In this document: positions 30,111-37,908 of the stretch, piece by piece
How the letters are laid out: the number at the start of each line of letters is the position of its first letter
How positions within the stretch are numbered: position 1 is the stretch's first letter
NCBI RefSeq assembly: GCF_026241165.1
Contig: NZ_JAPFQN010000010.1
Span: forward strand, 124,001-188,000
Direction of reading: 5' to 3'
DNA: 64,000 nt
Source of the DNA: Mangrovivirga halotolerans
Lineage (GTDB): Bacteria > Bacteroidota > Bacteroidia > Cytophagales > Cyclobacteriaceae
The notes under the pieces: generated by a model
Database searches by the model: none
What the model saw: only the letters and a program-made list of their open reading frames with translations
Told to the model about the DNA's origin: nothing
Program-made: the position numbers and the translations under genes

Positions 30111-31085
30111 TCAGGAAACCCTGACAACAAAACTTCCCTGTTTAAGTCCCTTCTCAATTTGCCTGTTTGCCTCGGGGATTTCTTCCAGGGAAAATGTTTT
30201 TCCGATTACGGGCTTAATGTTTTTATTTTCTATCAATTTTGCTACTTCCAAAAGGTCTTCATTTTTGTCTCCTGCAAGGGTAATAATCACTTTATTCGAT
30301 GTGAATAGTGTTGTCATAAACCCTCTCAATAGTAACGAAAGAGAATAATCAGCAGGTATATATCGCCCGTTTGTGGCTAAAGCACTTATGCATTTTGAAT
30401 ATCCGGTTTTAACTGAAACATCAAATATTACATCGTATTTAGTTTTAGAAAGCCAGAAATCTTCTTTTTTATAATCTATTACTTTATTAGCACCGATTGC
30501 CTTTAGCATTTCAAGTTTTTCACCACTTTCGACAACAGTGATATGTGCCCCGGTCTTGCTGGCTAATTGAACAGCATACGTTCCTATGCTTCCACCAGCT
30601 CCAATGATCAAAACCCGGTCATTAGAGGTTATGTTTGCTTTACGAAGGTAATGCAAGGCATTTAACCCACCTAATGGAATTGTGACGGCCTCTTCAAAAG
30701 TAATTCCGGGTGGCTTGTGGATGATGCCAGTGATTTCATTTTTACACTTATATTCTGCCTGACAACCCATTTGAATACCTCCTGAACCAAAAACCAAGTC
30801 ACCAATTCTGAAGTGCCGTACTCCTGCACCGACCGCAATTACCTCACCAGCAAATTCCTGTCCGAGAATTTTATTCTTCCTGGGTTTAAATAATCCTGTC
30901 ATGAGTCGTAATGGCAACCAGAATAAAGGTTGAATATCAAATCTACGAACTTCACAGTCTGCTGCAGATACTGTACAAGTATGAATTTTTATCAATAGTT
31001 CGTTGTTTTCCGGAATTGGATCCGGAACTTCTTTTATTTTAATATTGTTTGCAGATCCGTATGCCGTTAGTACCGCTGCCTTCAT
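30111..31085 (-). CDS. Zinc-independent MDR-family NAD(P)H oxidoreductase
   Basis: This is a 324-residue medium-chain dehydrogenase/reductase of the quinone-oxidoreductase branch. The GroES-like N-terminal domain includes LGQEFAGEVIAVGAGV. The cofactor domain begins at VLIIGAGGSIGTYAVQLA, an A-x-G-G-x-G-type fingerprint usual for NADPH-using quinone or enone reductases. The catalytic zinc Cys/His set of alcohol dehydrogenases is not apparent. Reduction of quinones or reactive enals is a family-based guess. It appears monocistronic, with a divergent neighbour none and the XRE gene 138 bp upstream on the same strand. Confidence 0.85.
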   Translation of the reverse strand: MKAAVLTAYGSANNIKIKEVPDPIPENNELLIKIHTCTVSAADCEVRRFDIQPLFWLPLRLMTGLFKPRKNKILGQEFAGEVIAVGAGVRHFRIGDLVFGSGGIQMGCQAEYKCKNEITGIIHKPPGITFEEAVTIPLGGLNALHYLRKANITSNDRVLIIGAGGSIGTYAVQLASKTGAHITVVESGEKLEMLKAIGANKVIDYKKEDFWLSKTKYDVIFDVSVKTGYSKCISALATNGRYIPADYSLSLLLRGFMTTLFTSNKVIITLAGDKNEDLLEVAKLIENKNIKPVIGKTFSLEEIPEANRQIEKGLKQGSFVVRVS

Positions 31086-31223
31086 ATTTAAATTAGCTTT
31101 CTTCCTTATATAAATATAAGAATAGAATTGAATTTACATAAGGAATTTACATAAACGGCATAGTCTGCAAGTCAAAGGATCAGTAATGGAGCTAATTAAA
31201 CCATAAATAACCGTTCCTGATTC

Positions 31224-31430
31224 TTATTTATTACGGTATTCTAATATATCTCCAGGTTGACATTCGAGAATTTCACAAAGCGATTCAAGTGTCGAAAACC
31301 TGATTGCTTTTGCTTTACCGGTTTTAAGAATAGATAAATTTGCTTCAGTGATACCTAATTCATTGGCCAGATCTTTTGAACGGATCTTTCTTTTGGCCAT
31401 TATCACATCAAGATTAATTACAATGGCCAT
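31224..31430 (-). CDS. XRE-family helix-turn-helix regulator
   Basis: This is a 68-residue single-domain DNA-binding protein of the YozG-like type: MAKRKIRSKDLANELGI, then the recognition-helix segment ITEANLSILKTGKAKAIRF, and the tail LCEILECQPGDILEY. It starts one base after the stop of the DUF2975 membrane-protein gene, a conserved pairing in which the small XRE protein probably controls the operon or is controlled by the membrane partner. A perfect palindrome 27 bp upstream of the operon start is a candidate operator. Confidence 0.9.
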   Translation of the reverse strand: MAIVINLDVIMAKRKIRSKDLANELGITEANLSILKTGKAKAIRFSTLESLCEILECQPGDILEYRNK

Positions 31431-31431
31431 A

Positions 31432-31977
31432 TCAAATAGTTAATTTATTTTCTTCCATTAACTTATTTCCCTCTGAAAATACTTCTGCCATAACAAATGA
31501 TATTAATGCCCAAATCAGATAATTTAGTTCAAGATCAAGCTTCAGGGAAACTTCTCCATTCGAAGCATAGATTGAAATTGAAGCCAGGGCCATCATTAGG
31601 ATAAATAAAAGACCGATTTTTCTGAAAGACTGGACGTTTTCTGATCTGAAGGTTGAAAGGCTTTTAATGGATTTAATTATTTTTATTGCTATCGTAACTA
31701 TAAAGAAAAGAACTATATAATAAATAAGATATTTAACTGACCAAAGATAAATGTACAGGGAAGGGATATTAGATATGGGGACTCCCTTTTCCTCAAACGC
31801 TCCCGGTGATCGGTTGGTGAATGATTCTTCAACCATGCGAAAGTTTTCAAATTCGAATATTGAACTATCAATGGTATATATGATCATCATTCCAGTGACC
31901 ACCACCAGTCCGATTATAAATATAATGCGTATTAGCCGTGCAGTGAATAGGGCTATTTTTAAAATGTTATTTTCCAT
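31432..31977 (-). CDS. DUF2975 family membrane protein
   Basis: This is a 181-residue membrane protein with four predicted helices (about 15-35, 75-98, 110-130 and 145-165) and the DUF2975 layout, including SIKSLSTFRSENVQSFRKIG between helices 2 and 3 (here SLSTFRSENVQSFRKIG). DUF2975 proteins are nearly always encoded directly before a small XRE regulator, as here, and their function is unknown; membrane sensing coupled to transcription is a reasonable model. An operator-like palindrome precedes the start. Confidence 0.85.
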   Translation of the reverse strand: MENNILKIALFTARLIRIIFIIGLVVVTGMMIIYTIDSSIFEFENFRMVEESFTNRSPGAFEEKGVPISNIPSLYIYLWSVKYLIYYIVLFFIVTIAIKIIKSIKSLSTFRSENVQSFRKIGLLFILMMALASISIYASNGEVSLKLDLELNYLIWALISFVMAEVFSEGNKLMEENKLTI

Positions 31978-32003
31978 GATTGTTGTTTATTGTTTCTCAA
32001 ATA

Positions 32004-32021
32004 TCAATAATAAATTATTGA
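32004..32021. promoter_or_regulatory. Palindromic candidate operator of DUF2975-XRE operon
   Basis: TCAATAAT-AA-ATTATTGA is a perfect 8-bp-arm dyad 27-44 bp upstream of the operon start. It is nested within a second inverted pair, TATTGTTT (31988-31995) and AAACAATA (32023-32030), and followed by two direct copies of AATAATATTT. This clustered symmetry at a promoter position suits autoregulation by the XRE protein encoded in the operon. Confidence 0.6.
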
Positions 32022-32103
32022 AAAACAATAATATTTTACTGAAAAATAATATTTAAAAGAATAAACCTAATTTTAAAGAATCTACTAACCTCCTCTCAAG
32101 TAA

Positions 32104-32886
32104 TTAAATTGCCGGTTTAAGTTGATAAACTCTGCTTTCTCCATCTTCAGGTATCCAGGTCTTAATTTCCAATTTCTCTTGTTTTAATTTCTCTTTTAAT
32201 TTTTTACGAGTAGTCGGACAATGATTTACCGCTTCAAGGTGATTGGCTATTACCTGACCGGGGCTATCACTTGTAAAGCTTATGATGTCCTCAGTTTTCA
32301 TTAATAAGGGTTTGAACAAGTCAAATTGAGCAGTTCCTGCAGCGATTACACTTATGTCTGGTTTATGATCTAGTAAGACTTGCTTTGCTTCCTTTGAATA
32401 GATAGTGTCTGAAGTCAGATAAACCGAAGGCTCATTCGGAAAATTCATATAGAAGCCCATTACCGGCCCCATGGGCTTGGCAATAAAACCGTATCCGTGA
32501 GTCGCATGAATTCCTTTTATTATACCATCTAAAAAAGAGTATTTTTCATTGTACTTTAATGATTTGATGATTCTGAGAGATTTCTTTATCAGACTTTTTT
32601 CGTCTTTTGTATTGCAGATAACAGGAATATTTTTCCTTTTAAGAAATTTTTCACCACTTTGATCAAGGTGATCCGGGTGGAGATGGGTGATGAGACAATG
32701 GGTTGTTTTATTGATTATTTCCCAGGCATTATCGGGTAATTCTACCGTCGGGTTTTTTCTGGGTTTACTTCTGAATAGAGTAAAAGGTGGTAGACTGCCT
32801 TTCGGGCCAAGCATGGGATCTATGAGAAGATAATTGTCATCAAATTCAATTATCATTGTTGCATTTCTAATGTGATGGACCTTCAT
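32104..32886 (-). CDS. Metallo-beta-lactamase fold hydrolase
   Basis: This is a 260-residue MBL-fold enzyme with the zinc motif H68-x-H70-x-D72-H73 (THLHPDHLDQ). The N-terminus (HHIRNATMIIEFDDNYLLIDPML) and the segment YLTSDTIY resemble UlaG/YtnP-type and other lactonase-like or phosphodiesterase-like members, and HATHGYGF supplies another His. No signal peptide is present. Substrate is not deducible. The Crp/Fnr gene ends about 50 bp upstream on the same strand, so the two may be one transcript. Confidence 0.85.
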   Translation of the reverse strand: MKVHHIRNATMIIEFDDNYLLIDPMLGPKGSLPPFTLFRSKPRKNPTVELPDNAWEIINKTTHCLITHLHPDHLDQSGEKFLKRKNIPVICNTKDEKSLIKKSLRIIKSLKYNEKYSFLDGIIKGIHATHGYGFIAKPMGPVMGFYMNFPNEPSVYLTSDTIYSKEAKQVLLDHKPDISVIAAGTAQFDLFKPLLMKTEDIISFTSDSPGQVIANHLEAVNHCPTTRKKLKEKLKQEKLEIKTWIPEDGESRVYQLKPAI

Positions 32887-32938
32887 GATTTTTTGTTTGC
32901 AATTAATAATCCATCACATATATTTTCATTGATTCAAA

Positions 32939-33538
32939 TCAAGAAATTCTTTTTCTGATCCTGCTGAGGGTTTCCGGTGTAACTCCTAAATAGGATGCGA
33001 TATGGTATTGTGGAATTTTATTCAACCACTCTTTCTTGTTCACAAGCAATTGTTCATAGAGTTGTTCGGGGTCTTTCGTGATTCGGTTGTATTCTGCTTT
33101 TTCTTTATAAGCCAGTATTTTTTCAAATTGCCTGGCTAAAAATGATTTGCCGCAATTATATTTTGAAATGAATTCCGAAAATGTGGTTTTGCTTATTGAT
33201 AGTAAGGTGACAGATGTGAGGCATTCCTGGTTTTTCTTGCTAGGGATATTGTTTTGAAAAGAATTCAGGTCAGTACAAAACTGCGGAGTTGTATAGAAAA
33301 ATATATTGGAATCTTTTATTTCTGTTTGGTAATAATCTCTGATGCTTCCAGAAGTGAGAAATCTTAAGGTTTTATCGCTTTGCCCTTCTTTAAGAATAAT
33401 ATCACCTTTCTTAAAATGGGTAACCTTAAAAGAACTTATAAAGTCTTCCAGGCCTTCGCGGTTTTCAGGATGTTCTGTACCAAAAAAATCTCTTAAAAGT
33501 TTATGAGGTTGGATGGCATTTTCGATTATGGCTCCCAT
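32939..33538 (-). CDS. Crp/Fnr family transcription regulator
   Basis: This is a 199-residue regulator with an N-terminal cyclic-nucleotide-binding-like beta-roll (FKKGDIILKEGQSDKTLRFLTSGSI; here KGDIILKEGQSDKTLRF) and a C-terminal HTH whose recognition helix is YLGVTPETLSRIRKRI, standard for Bacteroidota members of this family. The effector pocket lacks the full E. coli CRP cAMP signature, as in most relatives. Its start overlaps the 3' end of the GNAT gene by 13 bp, so it is in one operon with it. Confidence 0.88.
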   Translation of the reverse strand: MGAIIENAIQPHKLLRDFFGTEHPENREGLEDFISSFKVTHFKKGDIILKEGQSDKTLRFLTSGSIRDYYQTEIKDSNIFFYTTPQFCTDLNSFQNNIPSKKNQECLTSVTLLSISKTTFSEFISKYNCGKSFLARQFEKILAYKEKAEYNRITKDPEQLYEQLLVNKKEWLNKIPQYHIASYLGVTPETLSRIRKRIS

Positions 33539-33969
33539 GAATAGTAATTGTGTTCAGTATCTAGTTTAAAGTCTGCTTTAGGATATAGTTTGTTTCCGAT
33601 AAGATTTGACTTTTCCGTCTCCAGCATTATTCCTGCTGACTCAGTATCTTCAGCTAGTTGCTTAGCACGATCGATCAGTGAAATAGATATCCCCTGACCT
33701 CTGTATTTTGGTGATACAAATAGATCATTTAACAACCATAATCTTTTCATATTAGTTGAAGAAAACAGCGGATACAATTGTACAAACCCAACTAGATTAT
33801 TTGAAAGTGCTTCAGCAACATAGATCTTTGAATCCTTATTGTTTAATCTCTCCTTAAGGAAATGTTCTGCATCAGCTAAATTACTTGTCTTTTTATAGAA
33901 AACCCTGTAGGAATCAAACAAGATGCTCAAAGGTTTCAAATCATTTATATCTGCTGGTCGTATCTTCAT
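33526..33969 (-). CDS. GNAT N-acetyltransferase
   Basis: This is a 147-residue GNAT protein. The acetyl-CoA pyrophosphate-binding motif is YRGQGISISLIDRA (R/Q-x-x-G-x-G/A), preceded by the strand LLNDLFVSPKYRGQG and followed by GIMLETEKSNLIGNKLY. It probably transfers acetyl from acetyl-CoA to an amine, with the acceptor unknown. It is the first gene of an overlapping pair with a Crp/Fnr regulator. Confidence 0.88.
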   Translation of the reverse strand: MKIRPADINDLKPLSILFDSYRVFYKKTSNLADAEHFLKERLNNKDSKIYVAEALSNNLVGFVQLYPLFSSTNMKRLWLLNDLFVSPKYRGQGISISLIDRAKQLAEDTESAGIMLETEKSNLIGNKLYPKADFKLDTEHNYYSWEP

Positions 33970-34073
33970 TAATTTAATTAGTTGTTTAATTTTAAACAGT
34001 TGATAATCAGTGTTTTATTTGATATCAATGAATTTTTACTTTAAATATGATATTTGTAGATATTACTAATAAA

Positions 34074-34589
34074 TCATTCTAAAATAATTGCATAAATATG
34101 TACATTAATAAATTTACTGTTTTTAATTTCAGAATGATAAAGTGTTCCTTCTTTTTTGAAATTTAATCTTTTTAATAAGCTCTCGCTTGATTCATTGCCT
34201 TCTTCGACATAAGCTTCTATACGATGGATATTCATTTCATTTTGTGCATAATTTAAAGCAAAAGGCATGACCTCAGACATTATTCCATTGTTCCAGAATT
34301 GAGGTAATAGCCAGAAGCCTATTTCAGCTTTTCGATGTTCTTTTTCATGGTTGTTGAATCCAACCGCACCGTGGAATTCTTTTGAGTTTATATTTCTGAT
34401 TGCCCACCATTTTCCGGTACCATTTGCCTCGAGGTCTTCGTACCATTTCATTTGTTCCCGGGTTTCTGTCAATGAATTATAATTAACACCATAATACTTT
34501 ATAACCCTGGGATCTGAAAGGCCTGTATAGATATGATGGATATCTTCTGCGGTTATATTATTCAGAATATAATGTTCAGTCTTGATCAT
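34074..34589 (-). CDS. RimJ/RimL-type GNAT acetyltransferase
   Basis: This is a 171-residue GNAT protein of the RimJ/L branch, which acetylates protein N-termini, amino acids or antibiotics. Typical blocks are IGFWLLPQFWNNGIMSEVMPFALNYA (cited as GFWLLPQFWNNGIMSEV), the loop NIHRIEAYVEEGNESSESLLKRLNFKKEG, here NESSESLLKRLNFKKEG, and the N-terminal YILNNITAEDI. The acceptor is unknown. It is one of four GNAT genes on this strand in 8 kb. Confidence 0.87.
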   Translation of the reverse strand: MIKTEHYILNNITAEDIHHIYTGLSDPRVIKYYGVNYNSLTETREQMKWYEDLEANGTGKWWAIRNINSKEFHGAVGFNNHEKEHRKAEIGFWLLPQFWNNGIMSEVMPFALNYAQNEMNIHRIEAYVEEGNESSESLLKRLNFKKEGTLYHSEIKNSKFINVHIYAIILE

Positions 34590-34663
34590 TTGATTTCAAA
34601 AATGTCAGATAAATTTTCAATTAATTATGAAAATACAATTAGCTGTACAAATTTAGTAAAGAA

Positions 34664-35203
34664 TCAAATATCAATCTGGCTGTCGTGTATTTGTAGAAGT
34701 GATAAATACGGATCTCCTTCCAGATCCAGAAGTTTGGCAAAAGCGGGCTCTGTTTTGTATCCTGTTGATTTAAGATAGAGTACTTGTTGTCTGAATTCTT
34801 CCCCTTTTTCATTAAGGATCATATATTCAGCCATCATGTGTTTGTATGCATTTTGTTGAGTAGTAGGGATGTTCTGGCCAAATATTTCAATTGAAAAATC
34901 TTTATAATTGAAGTTGGCTATGACTGTTTCAATATTATCAATGATTTTTGATCTGATGTTAAACTGATCATTTTGTCCATATCTATAAATTATTAGTTGA
35001 TAAAATATATTCAGTTCTGATACATAACAGATAATGTCCAGGTCACTATCAGGCAGATCGATGTTAATAGGAATAGTGCCAGCAAGAATAGGAGAGTAGG
35101 GCTCAAGGTTTTCGAATATATTTAATTCATTTAATATCGAATAAGCATCCTTTTGTCGGGGTGTTCCCTCTTTAAGATATTCGAGGTTGGTGAAGTCAAT
35201 CAT
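34664..35203 (-). CDS. DUF4269 nucleotidyltransferase-like protein
   Basis: This is a 179-residue protein matching DUF4269. The segment LAGTIPINIDLPDSDLDIICY contains the G-x...D-x-D signature of the polymerase-beta nucleotidyltransferase fold (here PDSDLDI), and a third acidic residue may lie in FSIEIFGQ. The family has no assigned function; minimal nucleotidyltransferases of this type act in antitoxin systems or antibiotic modification. No partner toxin is evident next to it. Confidence is good for the family and low for any function. Confidence 0.8.
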   Translation of the reverse strand: MIDFTNLEYLKEGTPRQKDAYSILNELNIFENLEPYSPILAGTIPINIDLPDSDLDIICYVSELNIFYQLIIYRYGQNDQFNIRSKIIDNIETVIANFNYKDFSIEIFGQNIPTTQQNAYKHMMAEYMILNEKGEEFRQQVLYLKSTGYKTEPAFAKLLDLEGDPYLSLLQIHDSQIDI

Positions 35204-35283
35204 TTCCGAATATATAAATAAAATTTATTTGTTCATTGTAAATCTCTTAAAATTTTAGTGATAAAAATCTGTAATTCAGTTTG

Positions 35284-35673
35284 TTAGTTGTTTTGTTTTT
35301 CAGGTTTGAAGTCAGGATTAAAGATCAATCCAATTACATTTCCCCAAGGATCTCTCACTGAAGCAACCATTAATTCCCCACCCACATTGGTAGGTTTTTC
35401 ATGTTCTGAAGCTCCGGATTTTAACATGTGATCATATTCAGCTTGAATATCTACTACTCCCCAATAGGCGAGAACATTTTCAGAATATTCTGGTTTTTCT
35501 TTCTCTTCAGGAAGAAGACCAAGCTCATATCCTCCTATGTTAAAACCTACATAAAACGGCTCATCAAAATAAGGCTCTGTTGCAAATGCCTTACTATACC
35601 ATTTCTTGCCTTTTTCAAGGTCAGGTACTTTATATATAGTTGTTCTAAGACCTAATATTGCTTTTTTTTCCAT
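35284..35673 (-). CDS. VOC (glyoxalase/dioxygenase) superfamily protein
   Basis: The protein is 129 residues from the ATG at 35673; an upstream start adds a Cys-rich leader that matches nothing. It has two beta-alpha-beta-beta-beta modules of the vicinal oxygen chelate fold. TTIYKVPDLEKGKKWYSKAFATEPYF is the N-terminal module (cited as TIYKVPDLEKGKKWYSKAF). GYELGLLPEE and VASVRDPWGNVIGLIFNP carry the last strands and the metal-ligand Glu position. A glyoxalase or antibiotic-binding role is possible but not specific. Confidence 0.8.
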   Translation of the reverse strand: MEKKAILGLRTTIYKVPDLEKGKKWYSKAFATEPYFDEPFYVGFNIGGYELGLLPEEKEKPEYSENVLAYWGVVDIQAEYDHMLKSGASEHEKPTNVGGELMVASVRDPWGNVIGLIFNPDFKPEKQNN

Positions 35674-35765
35674 TTTAATAAGGTTTTCTTGACAGCATAG
35701 ACACAAGATAGTAATAAATGTTTGAATTTATGTAGTAATAAATTTCATACTAAATGTAAAAAATA

Positions 35766-35797
35766 TTTGACATTATGAATGATATATTTTACTTTTG
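35766..35797 (+). promoter_or_regulatory. Bacteroidota-type promoter
   Basis: TTTG at 35766-35769, then 20 bp, then TACTTTTG at 35790-35797 exactly matches the -33/-7 consensus TTTG-N19-21-TAnnTTTG of Bacteroidota primary-sigma promoters. It lies 23 bp before the ATG of the membrane protein at 35820, giving a very short leader for the membrane protein/XRE operon. Confidence 0.8.
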
Positions 35798-35819
35798 ATT
35801 AAAATTAAATGTTACAATC

Positions 35820-36299
35820 ATGAATATATCTTATTTATTACCTCATCGATTTAAAAGAATAGGATGGTTTGTTTTTATACCCTCCTGTATTCTTGGTTTT
35901 CTAGTTGTTGCTCTGGATTTTGAACCGGATTGGCTGGATTTATATTTGCCAGCGATTTTTATTGATAGCTTTAGTGATTCACAAGAAAGGTTAATCGGAA
36001 TTATTAAAAGCAATTTTTTAAATGAAATATTCGGAGTTTTAATTATCGTGAGTGGTTTATTTGTTGCTTTTTCAAAAGAAAATAATGAGGATGAATATAT
36101 TTCAAATATTCGTCTTAATTCTCTTGTTTGGGCAACATATGTAAATTATGCTGTTCTCATAATTGCTATTTTGTTTGTTTATGACTTTACTTTCTTGTGG
36201 GTGATGATATTTAACATGTTTACTATTTTGATCTTTTTTATCATTCGTTTCAATTGGAAATTGATGAAATTGAAAAAATCCCTGAACCATGAAAAATAG
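35820..36299 (+). CDS. Four-helix membrane protein paired with XRE regulator
   Basis: This is a 159-residue membrane protein with predicted helices at about 14-32, 58-78, 100-122 and 126-147. I recognise no precise family, though it resembles the membrane partners of small XRE regulators in Bacteroidota. It overlaps the following XRE gene by 11 bp, so the two are translationally coupled. Transcription begins from a clean promoter immediately upstream. A regulator-sensor relationship is inferred from the pairing only. Confidence 0.75.
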   Translation: MNISYLLPHRFKRIGWFVFIPSCILGFLVVALDFEPDWLDLYLPAIFIDSFSDSQERLIGIIKSNFLNEIFGVLIIVSGLFVAFSKENNEDEYISNIRLNSLVWATYVNYAVLIIAILFVYDFTFLWVMIFNMFTILIFFIIRFNWKLMKLKKSLNHEK

Positions 36300-36501
36300 T
36301 ATTAAAGTTGAACGGGCCAAGAAAAATATTACTCAGGCTGAATTGGCTAAACTTGCAGGGGTAAGCAGGCAAACGATAAATGCAATGGAATTGGGGAAAT
36401 ATGTTCCTTCAACTGTATTGGCTTTGAAACTTTCTAATATATTTGAAACTGAGGTCAATGATATTTTTGAACTTGAAGAGGGCGATTGGCAGAAAGATTG
36501 A
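36289..36501 (+). CDS. XRE-family helix-turn-helix regulator
   Basis: This is a 70-residue Cro/CI-type DNA-binding protein. The HTH runs through KKNITQAELAKLAGVSRQTINAMELGKYVPS (here ITQAELAKLAGVSRQTI), and the tail FETEVNDIFELEEGDW is typical of YgzD/SinR-like small regulators. Its start lies inside the last codons of the membrane-protein gene. With the two minus-strand examples elsewhere in the window, this is the third XRE plus membrane-protein arrangement. Confidence 0.92.
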   Translation: MKNSIKVERAKKNITQAELAKLAGVSRQTINAMELGKYVPSTVLALKLSNIFETEVNDIFELEEGDWQKD

Positions 36502-36539
36502 TCTATATTGTTTGATGATCAATCCATCAATTCTTTCAA

Positions 36540-36998
36540 TTAAAAGCCTGCATTATAAATAATTTCTTCATTATTATTTGTGAGGGTTAGGGTTACCCGA
36601 TTGGAATTTCCCAAAGCCGGATTAAGATCAAAAGAAACTTGTTTTCTGATTAATGCCTCACAAAGCTCATTGTCTTTTAAAGAAAGCCGCATGAAATGCC
36701 TGGGAAGACCTTCAGGAATTGTCTTTTGCTGTCCTATCAGGTCGAATTGCCATGTAGAGCCATCACATCCTCCCGCTGAGAATGTGATGGTCAGGCAATT
36801 TCCATACAATGAGGTTGATTCAATGGTTAAAGGATCTGAGGGAGCATTTTCAAACAAATCGTCACTCATAATTATTTCCTGGTCGCAGATATTATTCGGT
36901 AATTTCATCTCTGCATCCTTGCAGGATAAAATAGTGATCAGGAAAAGAATACTAAAAATTGAACATCCTTTTTTTGCGATTGAGGCTGAACTTATCAT
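36540..36998 (-). CDS. Lipoprotein of unknown function
   Basis: The protein is 152 residues from the ATG at 36998; the frame also allows a TTG two codons upstream. The signal peptide ends in LITILSC (Cys26) after a slightly basic N-terminus. The mature part contains NICDQEIIMSDDLFENAPSDP, GNCLTITFSAGGCDGSTWQFDLIG and MRLSLKDNELCEALIRKQVSFDLNP, cited in short pieces: NCLTITFSAGGCDGS and LCEALIRKQVSFD. Four mature Cys suggest disulfides outside the cytoplasm. The pattern is common in marine Bacteroidota lipoproteins, without a known role. Confidence 0.65.
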   Translation of the reverse strand: MISSASIAKKGCSIFSILFLITILSCKDAEMKLPNNICDQEIIMSDDLFENAPSDPLTIESTSLYGNCLTITFSAGGCDGSTWQFDLIGQQKTIPEGLPRHFMRLSLKDNELCEALIRKQVSFDLNPALGNSNRVTLTLTNNNEEIIYNAGF

Positions 36999-37036
36999 CG
37001 ACAATTCTTCTTTCTTTTTTTTTGAGCACTGTAAAG

Positions 37037-37369
37037 TTAACCTTTTTCAATATAAACAAAGGCCTCGGTGCCACTATTCGTCGTGATAATTATCCGTTGG
37101 TATTCATCGCCTTCGTATTCATCAGTGATCAATAATTCGTCATCTGTCAGTTCATACAGATAACCATCTATTAAATCCTGATCATTACCGGATTTAGAAA
37201 TAGCAGGATAGGTAGAATAAATATTTTTACCATCAATGTTTTCAATCCATTGTATATTGTATTGCCTAAAACCACACAGACTATCCTTGATACCTTTTAA
37301 AAGCCTGGAAAAAAGCTTTTTCTGGATCGAGTCATCTCTGAGCGTTCCGTAGGCAAAAACTTTATTCAT
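37037..37369 (-). CDS. Gamma-glutamylcyclotransferase-like protein
   Basis: This is a 110-residue protein of the GGCT/AIG2 fold. The N-terminal FAYGTLRDD (Y7-G-T-L) forms the substrate-binding loop, and GYLYELTDDELLITDEYEGDEYQR carries the acidic residues at the catalytic position (cited as ITDEYEGDEYQR). Members cyclise gamma-glutamyl amines or remove them from proteins; the actual substrate of this short bacterial form is unknown. It lies just after the NTF2-like gene on the same strand with 24 bp between. Confidence 0.82.
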   Translation of the reverse strand: MNKVFAYGTLRDDSIQKKLFSRLLKGIKDSLCGFRQYNIQWIENIDGKNIYSTYPAISKSGNDQDLIDGYLYELTDDELLITDEYEGDEYQRIIITTNSGTEAFVYIEKG

Positions 37370-37393
37370 ACTATGTAATATTTATCTATTAGT

Positions 37394-37786
37394 CTATGGA
37401 TAGAAAATATCTTGTATTTCTACAATTTGGTTATCGTTGAATTTAAATAATGATTTCCCTCTAATGATTAATTTCTCATCGGCAGAAAGCTGATTTCGCA
37501 TGCCTAAATTGATTATTGCTGAATAATTCACATCTACTTCAACTGTGTCTTCTTTAAAGCAAACATCGTCAATTTCTTGTTTTCTGGATTTGAACATCTC
37601 TTTTGATTTTTCAGCAATAGTTCTGAAATCATTTTTTCCATGGATATTCAGCGTGATGAAATCGTGGGTGATATTCATAAAATGAACATCCTTGCTTACT
37701 GACTTAAGCATTTTATCAATATTGTATTCGTTGTAGCCGGCAATATATTCTTCGATAATCCGGATTTTATCTTTCTCGGTAAGCAT
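37394..37786 (-). CDS. NTF2-like (SnoaL) protein
   Basis: This is a 130-residue cytoplasmic protein with the NTF2 fold pattern: helix IRIIEEYIAGYNEYNIDKML, strand SVSKDVHFMNITH, helix and strands ending in KSLFKFNDNQIVEIQDIFYP. No signal peptide is present, unlike most NTF2-like genes in this window. The pocket residues do not identify a substrate. It lies upstream of the gamma-glutamylcyclotransferase-like gene with short spacing, so they are probably co-transcribed. Confidence 0.72.
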   Translation of the reverse strand: MLTEKDKIRIIEEYIAGYNEYNIDKMLKSVSKDVHFMNITHDFITLNIHGKNDFRTIAEKSKEMFKSRKQEIDDVCFKEDTVEVDVNYSAIINLGMRNQLSADEKLIIRGKSLFKFNDNQIVEIQDIFYP

Positions 37787-37908
37787 TTTAAAATTGGTTT
37801 TGGTTGTTAATGGGATCTTGTTATGCGTTTAAAGCTTAACAACCTCTAATTTAGACCTTTAAACCCATTTAAGGAATAAAAGTTTTGACCAATTGCGGGA
37901 TTTGCAAT

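Noticed and set aside
35284-35706. Longer start of the VOC protein (35706)
   Set aside because: The extra eleven residues are Cys-rich and do not resemble the family N-terminus, whereas the ATG at 35673 begins just before the first domain strand.
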